Below, piece after piece: positions 7,578 through 17,432 of a stretch of DNA of 64,000 nucleotides; positions within the stretch are counted from its first letter, which is position 1, and the number at the start of each line of letters is the position of its first letter. The translations under genes were made by a program, and so were the position numbers. The stretch covers positions 1 through 64,000 of the forward strand of contig DBGO01000003.1 in assembly GCA_002295925.1 (NCBI GenBank). Reading direction: 5' to 3'. The notes below the pieces were generated by a model. The model was not told the origin of the DNA and did no database searches. It saw only the letters and a program-made list of their open reading frames with translations. This DNA comes from Flavobacteriales bacterium UBA852. GTDB taxonomy: Bacteria > Bacteroidota > Bacteroidia > Flavobacteriales_E > Vicingaceae.

Positions 7578-10500
7578 TTAACCTTGTTTGCCATGGCATT
7601 GCTTATATTTTTTACCACTTCCGCATGGGCAAGGGTCGTTTCTGCCTACCTTTTTATCCACTTTAACGGGTTGTTTGGGTTTTTGTGCTTGGTTAGGCAT
7701 AGGGCGTTGTCCGCCGGCTGTTGGTGTACCTCCGCTAAATTGTGGAACTTCCGTACGACTGGTTTGCAATTTGCTTAAATCTTGCTTGGGTTGTGGGGCT
7801 TGTTGCTGCACTTGTACTTGTTCTTGCAATTCTTCTTCTTTTGGTTGAGGCAACATAGCTTTTACCAAGAAACTAACTACATCACGGTTGATTTTATCCA
7901 ACAATTTGCTGAATAATTCAAACGCTTCGAATTTGTAGATTAATAAGGGGTCTTTTTGTTCGTAAACAGCATTTTGTACTGATTGTTTAAGTTCGTCCAT
8001 TTCGCGCAAATGCTCTTTCCAATGTTCATCTATCATTGCCAATATTACCCCTTTTTCAAGCGATTTGCTTAGCTCACGACCTTCGGTTTGGTAAGTTCTT
8101 TCTAGTGGTGTGGCAATGTTAATTTGTTTTTTACCGTCGGTAAACGGAACAAGGATGTTTTCAAATTTCGCGCCTTCGTTTTCAAACACATTTTTGATAA
8201 CCGGAAACGCCATTTGACGAATCAATTCACTTTTGTTTTGATAGCTTTTCAATGCTGCCTCGTGCAATTCGTCGGTTAACTCTTCGGCATTTTTATTAAG
8301 GAAGTCCTCTTCGCTAAAAGGAACTTCTACCGACAGAAAACGAATAACATCAAGTTTTAAACTTTCGTAGTCGCCAATGGATTTCCATTCTTCAATTATG
8401 GATTTTGCCACATCATAAATCATGTTGGAAATTTCCACACCCAAGCGTTCGCCAAATAATGCATTGCGACGTTTAGTGTAAATGACCGTACGCTGGCTGT
8501 TCATAATATCATCGTATTCCAACAAACGCTTTCGGATACCAAAGTTGTTTTCTTCAACTTTCTTTTGTGCCCGCTCAATGGATTTGGTAACCATCGAATG
8601 CTGAATTACTTCTCCTTCTTCCAAGCCCATTCTGTCCATTAATTTGATGATTCTTTCGGAATTGAACAAACGCATCAAGTCGTCTTCAAGCGAAACAAAA
8701 AATTGTGAAGAACCGGGATCTCCTTGACGTCCGGCACGACCACGAAGCTGTCTATCCACACGTCGTGAGTCATGGCGTTCGGTACCGATTATTGCTAAAC
8801 CGCCGGCTTCTTTTACTCCGGGTCCTAATTTGATATCCGTACCACGACCTGCCATATTGGTCGCTATCGTAACCGATTTTGCCAATCCTGCGTGGGCTAC
8901 AATTTCGGCCTCTTTTTGGTGCAATTTTGCATTTAATACATTGTGTTTTATTCCACGCAGTTTAAGCATTCTGCTTAACAATTCAGAAACTTCAACAGAG
9001 GTAGTACCCACCAACACAGGTCGGTTGGCTTCTACCAGTTGTTGAATTTCGTCAATTACAGCATTGAATTTTTCCCGTTTGGTTTTGTAAACCAAGTCGT
9101 CTTTGTCAATACGTTGTATAGGTTTATTTGTTGGTATGATAACCACATCCAATTCGTAAATGTCCCAAAACTCTTGCGATTCGGTTTCGGCAGTACCTGT
9201 CATACCGGCGAGTTTGTGGTACATTCTAAAATAATTCTGCAACGTAACGGTAGCGTATGTTTGAGTAGCTGCCTCAACTTTTACATTTTCTTTGGCTTCT
9301 ATTGCTTGATGCAATCCGTCAGAATAACGGCGTCCTTCCATTATACGTCCGGTTTGCTCATCAACTATTTTTACTTTGTTATCCATTACCACATATTCCA
9401 CATCGCGCTCAAACATGGTATATGCTTTCAACAATTGGTTGATGGTGTGAACTCGCTCGGCTTTTACCGAGAAATCTTGCATTAGTTTTTCTTTGGCCGC
9501 TAATTTTTCTTTATCCGAAAGATTGGATTTTTCTATTTTAGCTATTTCGCTTCCTACATCCGGCAAAATAAAGAAATCTTTATCGTCACCGGCTTCGGTG
9601 ATTAAATCTACACCTCGGTCGGTAAGGTCAACAGAGTTTTGTTGTTCGTTGATAACAAAATACAAGGGTTCGTCCACGGTGGGCATTTCTTTTTCTTGGT
9701 CTTGCATGTAATAATTTTCTGTTTTTTGCAAGACTGCCTTTATCCCTTGTTCGCTTAAAAATTTGATTAATGCCTTATTTTTGGGTAATCCTCTGTGTGC
9801 ACGCAATAAGGCCAATCCGCCTTCTTTTTCATCTTCTTTACTGATTTTTTCTCCTTTTGTCAGCGGTCCGAGCTTTTTCTTGGCTTCTGTAAGAACGGTA
9901 TTTACATATTTACGTTGCGCAGAAACCAATTTTTCTACACGAGGTTTAAGTTGATAGTACTCGTGTTGGTCGCCACGAGGTGTTGGACCCGAAATAATCA
10001 GAGGTGTTCGGGCATCATCAATCAATACGCTGTCAACTTCATCGACAATGGCATAATGGTGTTTGCGTTGCACGAGCTCTTCGGGATGTCGTGCCATATT
10101 ATCACGCAAGTAATCGAAACCGAATTCGTTGTTGGTTCCATAAGTGATATCAGCCAAATAGGCTTGGCGACGAGCTTCTGAATTGGGTTCGTGTTTATCA
10201 ATGCAATCAATGGTTAAACCATGAAATTCGAATAAAGGGCCCATCCACTCTGAGTCACGTTTTGCCAAGTAATCGTTTACGGTAACCACGTGCACACCTT
10301 TTCCGGCAAGGGCATTGAGGTAAATGGGTAATGTCGCTACAAGTGTTTTTCCTTCTCCGGTTTGCATTTCGGCAATTTTACCTTGATGCAAAACCGTACC
10401 ACCAATCAGCTGAACATCGTAATGTACCATATCCCAAGTAACCGGGTTTCCGGCGGCAAGCCAAGTATGGTTGTAGATGGCTTTGTCTCCTTCAATGGTA

Positions 10501-10946
10501 ATGTGTTCGTGGCGGGTTGCCAATTCTTTGTCAAGTTCCGAAGCGGTAACCTCAATAGTTTCGTTTTCTTTAAAGCGGCGAGCAGTTTCTTTTACTACTG
10601 CAAATGCTTGCGGAAGAATTTCTTGTAAAGCTTCTTCGATTAGCTCCAACTCTTGTTTTTCGAGTTTTTCTATCTCATTGTACAGGTTTTCTTTATCTTG
10701 AATGCTTAAAGAAGAATCACTGTCGATTCGGTCTTTTATCTTGACGATTTCGTCAGTAATACTTTTGGTTTTTTCCTTAATGTACTGCTTAAATTCTTGT
10801 GTTTTTTTGCGTAATTCGTCGTTAGAAAGCGACTGTAATTTTTCAAATTCGGCATTTATTTTACCTACATAGGGCTGCAATTCTTTGATATCACGTTCGG
10901 TTTTACTGCCGAATATTCCTTGAAATATTTTTGTTAAAATTGACAT
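7578..10946 (-). CDS. secA: Preprotein translocase ATPase SecA
   Basis: Motor ATPase that pushes unfolded preproteins through SecYEG. The 1,122 residues are longer than E. coli SecA (901) and usual for Bacteroidota, which carry extra segments. Walker A MQTGEGKT is at 194-201, and a DEVDSVLIDDARTP Walker B region lies near 300. The second nucleotide-binding half contains TNMAGRGTDIKLG and DRQLRGRAGRQGDPGSSQF. A Gln/Pro-rich linker leads to the C-terminal zinc motif DPCPCGSGKKYKQCHG (about 1104-1119), which binds SecB or ribosomes. It stands alone, with a -7 box match upstream. Confidence 0.97.
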   Translation of the reverse strand: MSILTKIFQGIFGSKTERDIKELQPYVGKINAEFEKLQSLSNDELRKKTQEFKQYIKEKTKSITDEIVKIKDRIDSDSSLSIQDKENLYNEIEKLEKQELELIEEALQEILPQAFAVVKETARRFKENETIEVTASELDKELATRHEHITIEGDKAIYNHTWLAAGNPVTWDMVHYDVQLIGGTVLHQGKIAEMQTGEGKTLVATLPIYLNALAGKGVHVVTVNDYLAKRDSEWMGPLFEFHGLTIDCIDKHEPNSEARRQAYLADITYGTNNEFGFDYLRDNMARHPEELVQRKHHYAIVDEVDSVLIDDARTPLIISGPTPRGDQHEYYQLKPRVEKLVSAQRKYVNTVLTEAKKKLGPLTKGEKISKEDEKEGGLALLRAHRGLPKNKALIKFLSEQGIKAVLQKTENYYMQDQEKEMPTVDEPLYFVINEQQNSVDLTDRGVDLITEAGDDKDFFILPDVGSEIAKIEKSNLSDKEKLAAKEKLMQDFSVKAERVHTINQLLKAYTMFERDVEYVVMDNKVKIVDEQTGRIMEGRRYSDGLHQAIEAKENVKVEAATQTYATVTLQNYFRMYHKLAGMTGTAETESQEFWDIYELDVVIIPTNKPIQRIDKDDLVYKTKREKFNAVIDEIQQLVEANRPVLVGTTSVEVSELLSRMLKLRGIKHNVLNAKLHQKEAEIVAHAGLAKSVTIATNMAGRGTDIKLGPGVKEAGGLAIIGTERHDSRRVDRQLRGRAGRQGDPGSSQFFVSLEDDLMRLFNSERIIKLMDRMGLEEGEVIQHSMVTKSIERAQKKVEENNFGIRKRLLEYDDIMNSQRTVIYTKRRNALFGERLGVEISNMIYDVAKSIIEEWKSIGDYESLKLDVIRFLSVEVPFSEEDFLNKNAEELTDELHEAALKSYQNKSELIRQMAFPVIKNVFENEGAKFENILVPFTDGKKQINIATPLERTYQTEGRELSKSLEKGVILAMIDEHWKEHLREMDELKQSVQNAVYEQKDPLLIYKFEAFELFSKLLDKINRDVVSFLVKAMLPQPKEEELQEQVQVQQQAPQPKQDLSKLQTSRTEVPQFSGGTPTAGGQRPMPNQAQKPKQPVKVDKKVGRNDPCPCGSGKKYKQCHGKQG

Positions 10947-10972
10947 AATCAGAGTTTAATTTTCAAAACGAA

Positions 10973-10980
10973 CAAAGGTA
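10973..10980 (-). promoter_or_regulatory. secA promoter -7 box
   Basis: TACCTTTG on the minus strand matches the Bacteroidota TAnnTTTG box, 26 bases before the secA ATG. The -33 element is unclear. Confidence 0.45.
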
Positions 10981-11088
10981 ATTAATTTGTGCAAACTAAT
11001 TGATGTAAAGTTTCTCAAATCGTGGCAATATTGATGTTTTTAGAGTAAATGTATGGGGTGTTGCTAAAAAGACTAATTTTATACTGTT

Positions 11089-11721
11089 ATGTATCTTGTT
11101 AAAACGCCATCGGTAGTAAAAAAAATTTATCCTCAATTTGTTTGGAATTTTTCAAGGAAAGAGCCGTATGTTTATTTGACTTTTGATGATGGTCCGCATC
11201 CCGAAATTACACTTGAGGTACTTTCGGTTTTAAAGAAATTTCAAGCAAAAGCAAGCTTTTTTTGTGTGGGTAAAAATGTTGTTCGGTATCCGGAAGTGTT
11301 TAATAAAATAATTGAAGATGGTCATGCTGTGGGAAATCATACCTTTTCGCATAAAAATGCTTGGGATACCGAGCGAGAATTATATTTACAAGACATCAAT
11401 CGATGCGACGAGGTAATGGAAACGTCTTATTTTAGGCCTCCTTATGGGAAAATTTCAAAGCGCACAGCAAAAAATATCAATAAAAAAATAATTATGTGGG
11501 ATGTTTTGTCCGGCGACTTTGACAGAAATATTGCTCCTGAAAAATGCCTGAAAAATGTGATTAAAAATATTGAAAAAGGTTCAATTATTGTTTTTCACGA
11601 TAGTGAGAAGGCTTCGGGAAATATGTTGTATGCCTTGCCAAGAGTGTTAGAGTATATAAACAGCCAAAAATGGCAATGTGAGACTATAAAAAAAGGACTT
11701 GAATTATCAAGCCCTTTTTAA
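11089..11721 (+). CDS. Polysaccharide deacetylase (NodB-homology, CE4 family)
   Basis: Metal-dependent carbohydrate N-deacetylase of 210 residues. The NodB motifs appear in order: TFDDGPHP (general base Asp), HTFSH (metal-binding His pair), RPPYG, a WDVLSGDF motif, and IIVFHDS near the C-terminus. No signal peptide or membrane helix is clear, so location is uncertain. The substrate is probably chitin- or peptidoglycan-like glycan, which the family alone does not settle. The gene is single, and a terminator overlaps its last codons. Confidence 0.9.
   Translation: MYLVKTPSVVKKIYPQFVWNFSRKEPYVYLTFDDGPHPEITLEVLSVLKKFQAKASFFCVGKNVVRYPEVFNKIIEDGHAVGNHTFSHKNAWDTERELYLQDINRCDEVMETSYFRPPYGKISKRTAKNINKKIIMWDVLSGDFDRNIAPEKCLKNVIKNIEKGSIIVFHDSEKASGNMLYALPRVLEYINSQKWQCETIKKGLELSSPF
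11690..11720 (+). terminator. Intrinsic terminator overlapping the deacetylase stop
   Basis: AAAAAGG-A-CTTG pairs with CAAG-C-CCTTTTT with one mismatch and a 6-base loop, ending in five T. It overlaps the last codons of the deacetylase gene, which converges on the stress-protein gene downstream. Confidence 0.55.
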
Positions 11722-11742
11722 ATTAATTTTATTTCTGAAATA

Positions 11743-12579
11743 TTATCTGAACAAAATACTTCCTGCCAAAAATACATCAGAAGGATTCATTACTAATACA
11801 GGAATTTCGGCATCGTTTGCTAAAATATCTTGAACGGCGTTAGAAGCAAATAAGTCCGATAAAATAGAAGTTTCTTCATGTCGAACAACGGCAATTAAAT
11901 CTGCATCTATTTCAACAGCATATTTTATTACTTCTTTTGGGAATGACTTTACGCCCGGAGCGGTTTGAACATCATATTCCACACCTTTTTCTTCCAAATA
12001 TTTTTTGGCAAAAGCCAATTGTTGATTCAACTTTTTTCTTACAAACTCATCTTTTTCCTTTGGCGTAATGATGTGTAGTTTGGCACCAAAGTGCTTAGCC
12101 ATATTTGTAGTAAGCGTAAGCTTTTGCTTTGACTCCGGACCCGAATCAATGGGTACAACAATGTTTTTATATCCGTGGTCGCGCACTTTTTTGTTTTGAA
12201 CTACAATAAAAGGAACTTTTGAATGCGTAATAACTTTTAACGCATAACTACCCACTAATTTTTGAATCCCTTTAACGCCATGGGTTCCCATTACAATTAA
12301 ACGGGCATCAATTTCAGTGGCTACATCGCCAATATCTTCAAAAATATTTCCTATTCGGATAATGGGTTCAACTTTTAAGTTGTATGTTTTAGCGGCTTCT
12401 TCAGCTATTTTGGTTAGTTTTTCTCTTGCATCTCCTACTTCTTTATCTTTTCCGACAATATGCAATAAATAAATGCCTCCATCAAAAATAGAAGCAATTT
12501 TTGCCGCATGATTAATTGCGGTGTCAGCAACACTTGTAAAGTCGTGAGGAACTAAAACTTTGTAGGCAGTATTTTCCAT
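11743..12579 (-). CDS. Universal stress protein, tandem UspA domains
   Basis: Cytoplasmic protein of 278 residues with two UspA domains, about 5-145 and 148-275. The first has the nucleotide-binding signature MGTHGVKGIQKLVGSYA (G-x2-G-x9-G-S type) and so probably binds ATP. In the second, the matching place reads AVVRHEETSILSDLFAS and lacks the glycines, so it is probably degenerate. It is usually linked to starvation or oxidative stress; no partner is evident. Its gene converges with the deacetylase gene. Confidence 0.9.
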   Translation of the reverse strand: MENTAYKVLVPHDFTSVADTAINHAAKIASIFDGGIYLLHIVGKDKEVGDAREKLTKIAEEAAKTYNLKVEPIIRIGNIFEDIGDVATEIDARLIVMGTHGVKGIQKLVGSYALKVITHSKVPFIVVQNKKVRDHGYKNIVVPIDSGPESKQKLTLTTNMAKHFGAKLHIITPKEKDEFVRKKLNQQLAFAKKYLEEKGVEYDVQTAPGVKSFPKEVIKYAVEIDADLIAVVRHEETSILSDLFASNAVQDILANDAEIPVLVMNPSDVFLAGSILFR

Positions 12580-12656
12580 AAACTGAAATTAATTAATGTA
12601 TTGAACAAAAATATAAAATTTAATTTAATTTAAGACAAATATTGAATTTTATTGAA

Positions 12657-13352
12657 TTATGTGTCGGATTTTGAATGTTTTTCAAAAAACAAACGGCTGG
12701 CTTCTTGTTCGGCTTGTTTTTTAGACCTACCGGTTCCGGTAGCTACAATTTTGCGGTTTAATTTCAGCGAACAAAAATATTGTGTTTTGTTCTTATCTGT
12801 TTTTTCTTCGCATTCAAACTCGTAAGGTATTTTTTCTTGTTGTGAATATTCTACCAGCTTACTTTTGTAATCGTTTTCGGTTTGCAGTAAGGTGTCAAAA
12901 TCGATGTAAGGTAATATGATTTTGTCTACAATAAATTGTTCGGTTTTTTTAAAACCTTTGTCAAGAAAAATAGCGCCAATAAGTGCTTCAAAAGCATTGC
13001 CAATCATTGCCGATGAAAATTTATCGGAATATTGCAACCAGTTTTCCAACCCGATTTTCTTCCCTAATTTATTAAGCATGGTTCTGCTTACCGTTTTTGA
13101 CCTTAGTTTGGTTAAAAAACCCTCATCGGCATTTGCGTATTTTTTATACAGATAGTTGGTTACAACAGCATCTAATATAGAATCGCCTAAAAACTCTAAG
13201 CGTTCATTGCTTTGCCTAATAGATTGATTGTGATCGGCTTTAGATTTATGAGTAAATGCTTGTTGATATAAAAAAATGTTGCCGGGAGTAAACCCCAACA
13301 ACATTTTTAATTTTTTCTTGAACTGTTTATCTTTTTGATTGATAAATACCAA
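12657..13352 (-). CDS. rnc: Ribonuclease III
   Basis: Endonuclease that cuts double-stranded RNA during rRNA and mRNA processing. The RNase III signature NERLEFLGDSILD is at 49-61 and provides E50, E53 and D57. GNAFEALIGAIFLD follows at 118-131; here Asn119 stands where E. coli has the metal-binding Asp114, while E122 is kept. I recall this Asn in other Bacteroidota RNase III proteins. A dsRBD fills residues 158-228, with GTGRSKKQAEQEAS. It lies 2 bases after fabF in an acpP-fabF-rnc operon, a common arrangement in the phylum. Confidence 0.95.
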   Translation of the reverse strand: MVFINQKDKQFKKKLKMLLGFTPGNIFLYQQAFTHKSKADHNQSIRQSNERLEFLGDSILDAVVTNYLYKKYANADEGFLTKLRSKTVSRTMLNKLGKKIGLENWLQYSDKFSSAMIGNAFEALIGAIFLDKGFKKTEQFIVDKIILPYIDFDTLLQTENDYKSKLVEYSQQEKIPYEFECEEKTDKNKTQYFCSLKLNRKIVATGTGRSKKQAEQEASRLFFEKHSKSDT

Positions 13353-13354
13353 GG

Positions 13355-14608
13355 TTAATCTTCAAACTTTTTAAAAATTACAGAAGCATTGTGTCCGCCA
13401 AATCCAAATGTGTTACTTAATGCAGCTCTAACTTCGCGCTTTTGAGCTTTATTAAATGTGAAATTTAGATTCGGGTCAAATTGTGGATCATCTGTAAAAT
13501 GATTGATGGTAGGGGGAACAATGCCCTCTACAACAGCCATAATACTTGCTATTGCTTCTATCGCTCCTGCGGCACCCAATAAGTGACCGGTCATTGATTT
13601 TGTAGAGCTGATGTTTAATTTATAAGCATTGTCGCCAAAAACACCTAAAATAGCTTGTGCCTCGGCAACATCTCCTAAAGGAGTAGATGTTCCGTGAACG
13701 TTTATATAATCAATTTCAGAAGAATCCATTCCGGCATCTTCCAATGCGTTTTCCATTACCTTGCGTGCACCAAATCCTTCGGGATGTGGGGCTGTAATAT
13801 GGTAAGCATCTGCAGAAAGTCCTGCTCCCGCCAATTCGGCAATAATGTTTGCGCCACGCGCTTTGGCGTGTTCATATTCTTCTAAAATAATACATCCGGC
13901 ACCTTCACCTAAAACAAAACCGTCGCGGTCTTTGTCGAAAGGTCTTGAAGCGGTTTCGGGAGAATCGTTTCGGGTAGAAAGAGCTTTTAATGCATTAAAT
14001 CCTGCCACACCGGCTTCATTAATAGCTGCCTCTGAACCACCGGAAATAATAATGTCTGCTTTACCTAAACGAATATAGTTATATGCATCAATAAGAGCAT
14101 TGGTTGAGGATGCACAAGCAGAAACAGTTGTAAAGTTTGGACCTCTAAACCCATATTTAATAGAGATTAACCCCGAAGCAATATCGGCAATCATTTTTGG
14201 AATGAAAAAAGGGTTGAAACGTGGTGTTCCATCGCCTTTGGCATAGTTAATGATTTCATTTTGAAATGTGGTAATACCACCTATGCCTGCACCCCAAATT
14301 ACACCTGCTCTGTCCGGGTCAACTTTTTCAATATCAAGGTTTGAATGTTTAATTGCTTCATCTGCAACAACCATTGCATACTGGGCGAACTCATCCATCT
14401 TGCGAGCTTCTTTTCTATCGATAAAATTGGCTATATCAAAATTTTTAACTTCGCAAGCAAATTGAGTTTTAAACTTTGAAGGGTCAAATTTTGTAATACC
14501 GGCAGCACCACTTACTCCGTTAACCAATCCCTGCCAATATTCTTGCAGGTTGTTACCTATCGGAGTAAGTGCGCCTAACCCGGTTACTACTACTCTTTTC
14601 AATTCCAT
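13355..14608 (-). CDS. fabF: Beta-ketoacyl-ACP synthase II
   Basis: Condensing enzyme of type II fatty acid elongation, joining malonyl-ACP to acyl-ACP. The Cys-His-His triad is present: C165 in TVSACASSTN, H305 in NVHGTSTPLGD and H342 in TGHLLGAAGA. GFGGHNASV is near the C-terminus. The length of 417 residues is typical. The gene lies 24 bases after acpP, its substrate carrier, and just before rnc. Confidence 0.97.
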   Translation of the reverse strand: MELKRVVVTGLGALTPIGNNLQEYWQGLVNGVSGAAGITKFDPSKFKTQFACEVKNFDIANFIDRKEARKMDEFAQYAMVVADEAIKHSNLDIEKVDPDRAGVIWGAGIGGITTFQNEIINYAKGDGTPRFNPFFIPKMIADIASGLISIKYGFRGPNFTTVSACASSTNALIDAYNYIRLGKADIIISGGSEAAINEAGVAGFNALKALSTRNDSPETASRPFDKDRDGFVLGEGAGCIILEEYEHAKARGANIIAELAGAGLSADAYHITAPHPEGFGARKVMENALEDAGMDSSEIDYINVHGTSTPLGDVAEAQAILGVFGDNAYKLNISSTKSMTGHLLGAAGAIEAIASIMAVVEGIVPPTINHFTDDPQFDPNLNFTFNKAQKREVRAALSNTFGFGGHNASVIFKKFED

Positions 14609-14632
14609 GAGTGAATGAATAAGCTTTAAAAA

Positions 14633-14869
14633 TTACTTTGCGTTTTCTTCGATGTATTTTACTGCATCGCCAACTGTAGCAATTTTTTCGGCTTGATCAT
14701 CCGGAATTGCAATATTGAATTCTTTTTCGAATTCCATAATTAATTCTACGGTGTCAAGAGAATCTGCACCTAAATCGTTGGTAAAACTAGCATCTGCTGT
14801 TACTTCACTTTCGTCAACACCTAATTTATCAACGATAATTGCTTTTACTCTGCTTTCGATATCTGCCAT
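14633..14869 (-). CDS. acpP: Acyl carrier protein
   Basis: Carrier of growing acyl chains. The 78 residues are strongly acidic and contain GADSLDTVELIM, where S37 receives 4'-phosphopantetheine. It is the first gene of the acpP-fabF-rnc operon. Confidence 0.97.
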   Translation of the reverse strand: MADIESRVKAIIVDKLGVDESEVTADASFTNDLGADSLDTVELIMEFEKEFNIAIPDDQAEKIATVGDAVKYIEENAK

Positions 14870-15010
14870 AACTTTAAATTTTTATTGATTTTAAGGTGCA
14901 AAGAAATAATTTATCCCAATATAAACAAAATTTTAACCTGTATATTTTTTAACAAATCATAATCAATTAGCATTTTAATGGAAACTATGAATATAATAAA
15001 TGTCAGAAAA

Positions 15011-16459
15011 TCAAATGATTAAATAAGTGTAAGCCGTTATAGCCAATGCACTGATAATATTGATGAAAAATCCGGTTTTGTTCATGGTGCGTATAGGAAT
15101 ATATCCGCTGCTGAAAACAATTGCTTGAGGAGGAGTTGCTGTAGGCATCATAAAGGCACAGCTTGCCGATATTGTTGCCGGAAACATTAATAATAACGGG
15201 TCGATATTCGACATGCTTGCTATTCCCGCGAGCAATGGCATGGTAAGAGTGGTAATTGCCGTATTTGATGTTATTTCGGTAACAAACGTAATAAAGATGC
15301 TTACTGTAAATATAATGGTGATGATTGACAAGTCTTGAATGCCGGAAAAAAATGATGCAACCATTTCCGATAAACCGGAAATGGTAAAACCGCCAGCAAT
15401 GGCAAAGCCGCCACCAAAGAGCAGTAATATTCCCCATGGGATTTTTTTGGTGTCTTCCCAATCAATAATTGGGTTTTTGTTTCCTGATTTTTGAGAAGGC
15501 AAAACAAACAGCAATAAGGCACATAATATGGCAACGGAGGCATCTTTAAATTCGGGAATGCCGAATAATTCGCGCCAACCTTTAATGGTGACAGAATCAG
15601 ATAATTGTAAATTATTTCCTGTAAGCCATAGAATGATAGCCAATAGAAAAACAGCAGCCGTTCTTTTTTCATCAATGGATATTTTGCCCAATAAACGATA
15701 TTTTTCTTCAATTTCCGATTTATGAATGATTTGTTCTTGTGTTTGCTTAAAGATTATTTTAGTCAGCATTATCCATATCAGTATAAAAAGAATTAAAACC
15801 AACGGTGTAGCGTGTAAAAACCAATCGCTAAAACCAAAAACGGTATTAAAGCTGTCTTCGTAAATTTCTTTAAAGACCATATTTGGAGCTGTGCCAATCA
15901 ATGTAGCCATTCCGCCAACATTTGCTGCATAAGCAATGCCCAACATTAAAGCAATGGAGATATTGTTAAAATGTTTTTCCGGCAATTGAACATGCTTAGC
16001 TTCAGACAGGACAGAAATACCAATAGGCAACATTACCATTACTGCAGCAGTATTTGAAATCCACATGCTTAAAAATGCCGAAGCAATCATAAAACCTAAA
16101 ATAAGTTGTGAAGGTTTACCGCCGGTTTTTTTCAGTATAAAAAGAGCAATTCGCTCATGCAAGTTTGTTTTTTCGAGTGCCAAAGCCAATATAAATCCAC
16201 CCAAAAAGAGGTAAATAACCGGCTTGCCGTAGTATGCGGTTGTGGTAGCTATGTCTGTGATGCCCAATAATGGAAACAGAACAATGGGTAATAATGATGT
16301 AGCCGGCAACGGTAATGCTTCGGAAATCCAATAGTATGCCATCAAAACGATAACAAAAGCCATTTTTGCTGATGACATATTTCCTGCGTATTTCAATAGA
16401 AAAAATGTAAAGACTGCCAAAGCAAACCCTATAAGTATGTGGAGGTATTTTGTCTTCAA
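15011..16459 (-). CDS. SLC13/DASS-family sodium-coupled anion transporter
   Basis: Inner-membrane symporter of 482 residues with about 11-12 hydrophobic segments. It carries both DASS substrate and sodium motifs: SNTAAVMVMLP (about 134-144) and TSNTAITTLTMPLLAGI (about 400-416). A conserved PTATPPQAIVF segment is near the C-terminus. Members move di- or tricarboxylates or sulfate. The sequence does not choose a substrate, though similarity to bacterial dicarboxylate carriers is stronger than to sulfate carriers. The gene stands alone. Confidence 0.9.
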   Translation of the reverse strand: MKTKYLHILIGFALAVFTFFLLKYAGNMSSAKMAFVIVLMAYYWISEALPLPATSLLPIVLFPLLGITDIATTTAYYGKPVIYLFLGGFILALALEKTNLHERIALFILKKTGGKPSQLILGFMIASAFLSMWISNTAAVMVMLPIGISVLSEAKHVQLPEKHFNNISIALMLGIAYAANVGGMATLIGTAPNMVFKEIYEDSFNTVFGFSDWFLHATPLVLILFILIWIMLTKIIFKQTQEQIIHKSEIEEKYRLLGKISIDEKRTAAVFLLAIILWLTGNNLQLSDSVTIKGWRELFGIPEFKDASVAILCALLLFVLPSQKSGNKNPIIDWEDTKKIPWGILLLFGGGFAIAGGFTISGLSEMVASFFSGIQDLSIITIIFTVSIFITFVTEITSNTAITTLTMPLLAGIASMSNIDPLLLMFPATISASCAFMMPTATPPQAIVFSSGYIPIRTMNKTGFFINIISALAITAYTYLII

Positions 16460-16584
16460 TGCGTTTTATTTTTTGTAAATATACAAACAACAGCTAAACC
16501 CCAAAACCAAAAATTAATGAATGAATTTTTGCGTAATTAAAGAAAATGTATGAACATTGTTATTCAACCAAAAAATAATATTCA

Positions 16585-17298
16585 ATGAGAAAAGTAATTT
16601 ATTCATCGTTATTGATTTTTGCATTTGCCTGTGGGCAACAAAACAACTCTACACAACCTGCAGATGTGGAGAAAAAAGAGGAAAATAAGAATTCCACTCA
16701 AACAATGGAGAATAAAACAGAACCAACAAATAAAGATACGTCTGAAAACCGGAGTGTTGTTGTTGATTCACTTTCCAAAGAAGCCGGAGAACGTAAACAA
16801 AATATGAACTTAAACCCCTATTTTTCTGCCTATGAAGAAATTCATACTGCATTAGCTTCGGGCAATTTACAAGCAGCAGATAAATTTACAGATAAAAATT
16901 TAGGGCTGTATATCATTTACTCTAATGGAGCAATGCCCAAAGTTGCACACGTATATTCGTTTTCTCAATTTAAAACCGATTTAAATCAAGAAATAAAAGA
17001 TTTTAAGTTTATACAAGAAAAAAAGGCAGCTGTAGAGGAAGAATTACCCAAAGTAGTTTGTGATGAACACCCTTATGACAAACAAGGAGTTTTTGGTCAA
17101 CAGGTTAACATTTACACTCAAAATCCTATATGGGAATATACTGATATGAACGAAAAAGAAAAGCAAGCGGCTCAGTTTACAGCCGAAAAAATCACTTATA
17201 CAATTATCAATACAGCAGATTATGTTTATTGCTTTGGCGAAATAGACGGACAAATAAAATTATTGTTTTTGGATTTAAGAACTCCTTGCACAGCTTAA
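16585..17298 (+). CDS. Predicted lipoprotein of unknown function (237 aa)
   Basis: A lipoprotein signal peptide ends in FAFAC, with lipidated Cys at residue 16. A Lys/Glu/Thr/Asn-rich linker spans about 20-75. The rest is a soluble domain of about 160 residues with EEIHTALASGNLQAADKF and two cysteines near VVCDEHPYD and DYVYCFGE. It probably sits in the outer membrane facing the periplasm or outside. I do not recognise the domain. It is transcribed separately from its neighbours. Confidence 0.8.
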   Translation: MRKVIYSSLLIFAFACGQQNNSTQPADVEKKEENKNSTQTMENKTEPTNKDTSENRSVVVDSLSKEAGERKQNMNLNPYFSAYEEIHTALASGNLQAADKFTDKNLGLYIIYSNGAMPKVAHVYSFSQFKTDLNQEIKDFKFIQEKKAAVEEELPKVVCDEHPYDKQGVFGQQVNIYTQNPIWEYTDMNEKEKQAAQFTAEKITYTIINTADYVYCFGEIDGQIKLLFLDLRTPCTA

Positions 17299-17432
17299 AT
17301 CATATTGAATTTCGTCTTGAATATCAAGGGATTAATCTAAAAAGTGGTTGCTTTTAGGCTTTTTTGCTTGTGAAAAATAAAGATAAACTGTATTTTTAAC
17401 GTCCTTTTTAACAGATTACACATAGAGTTCTT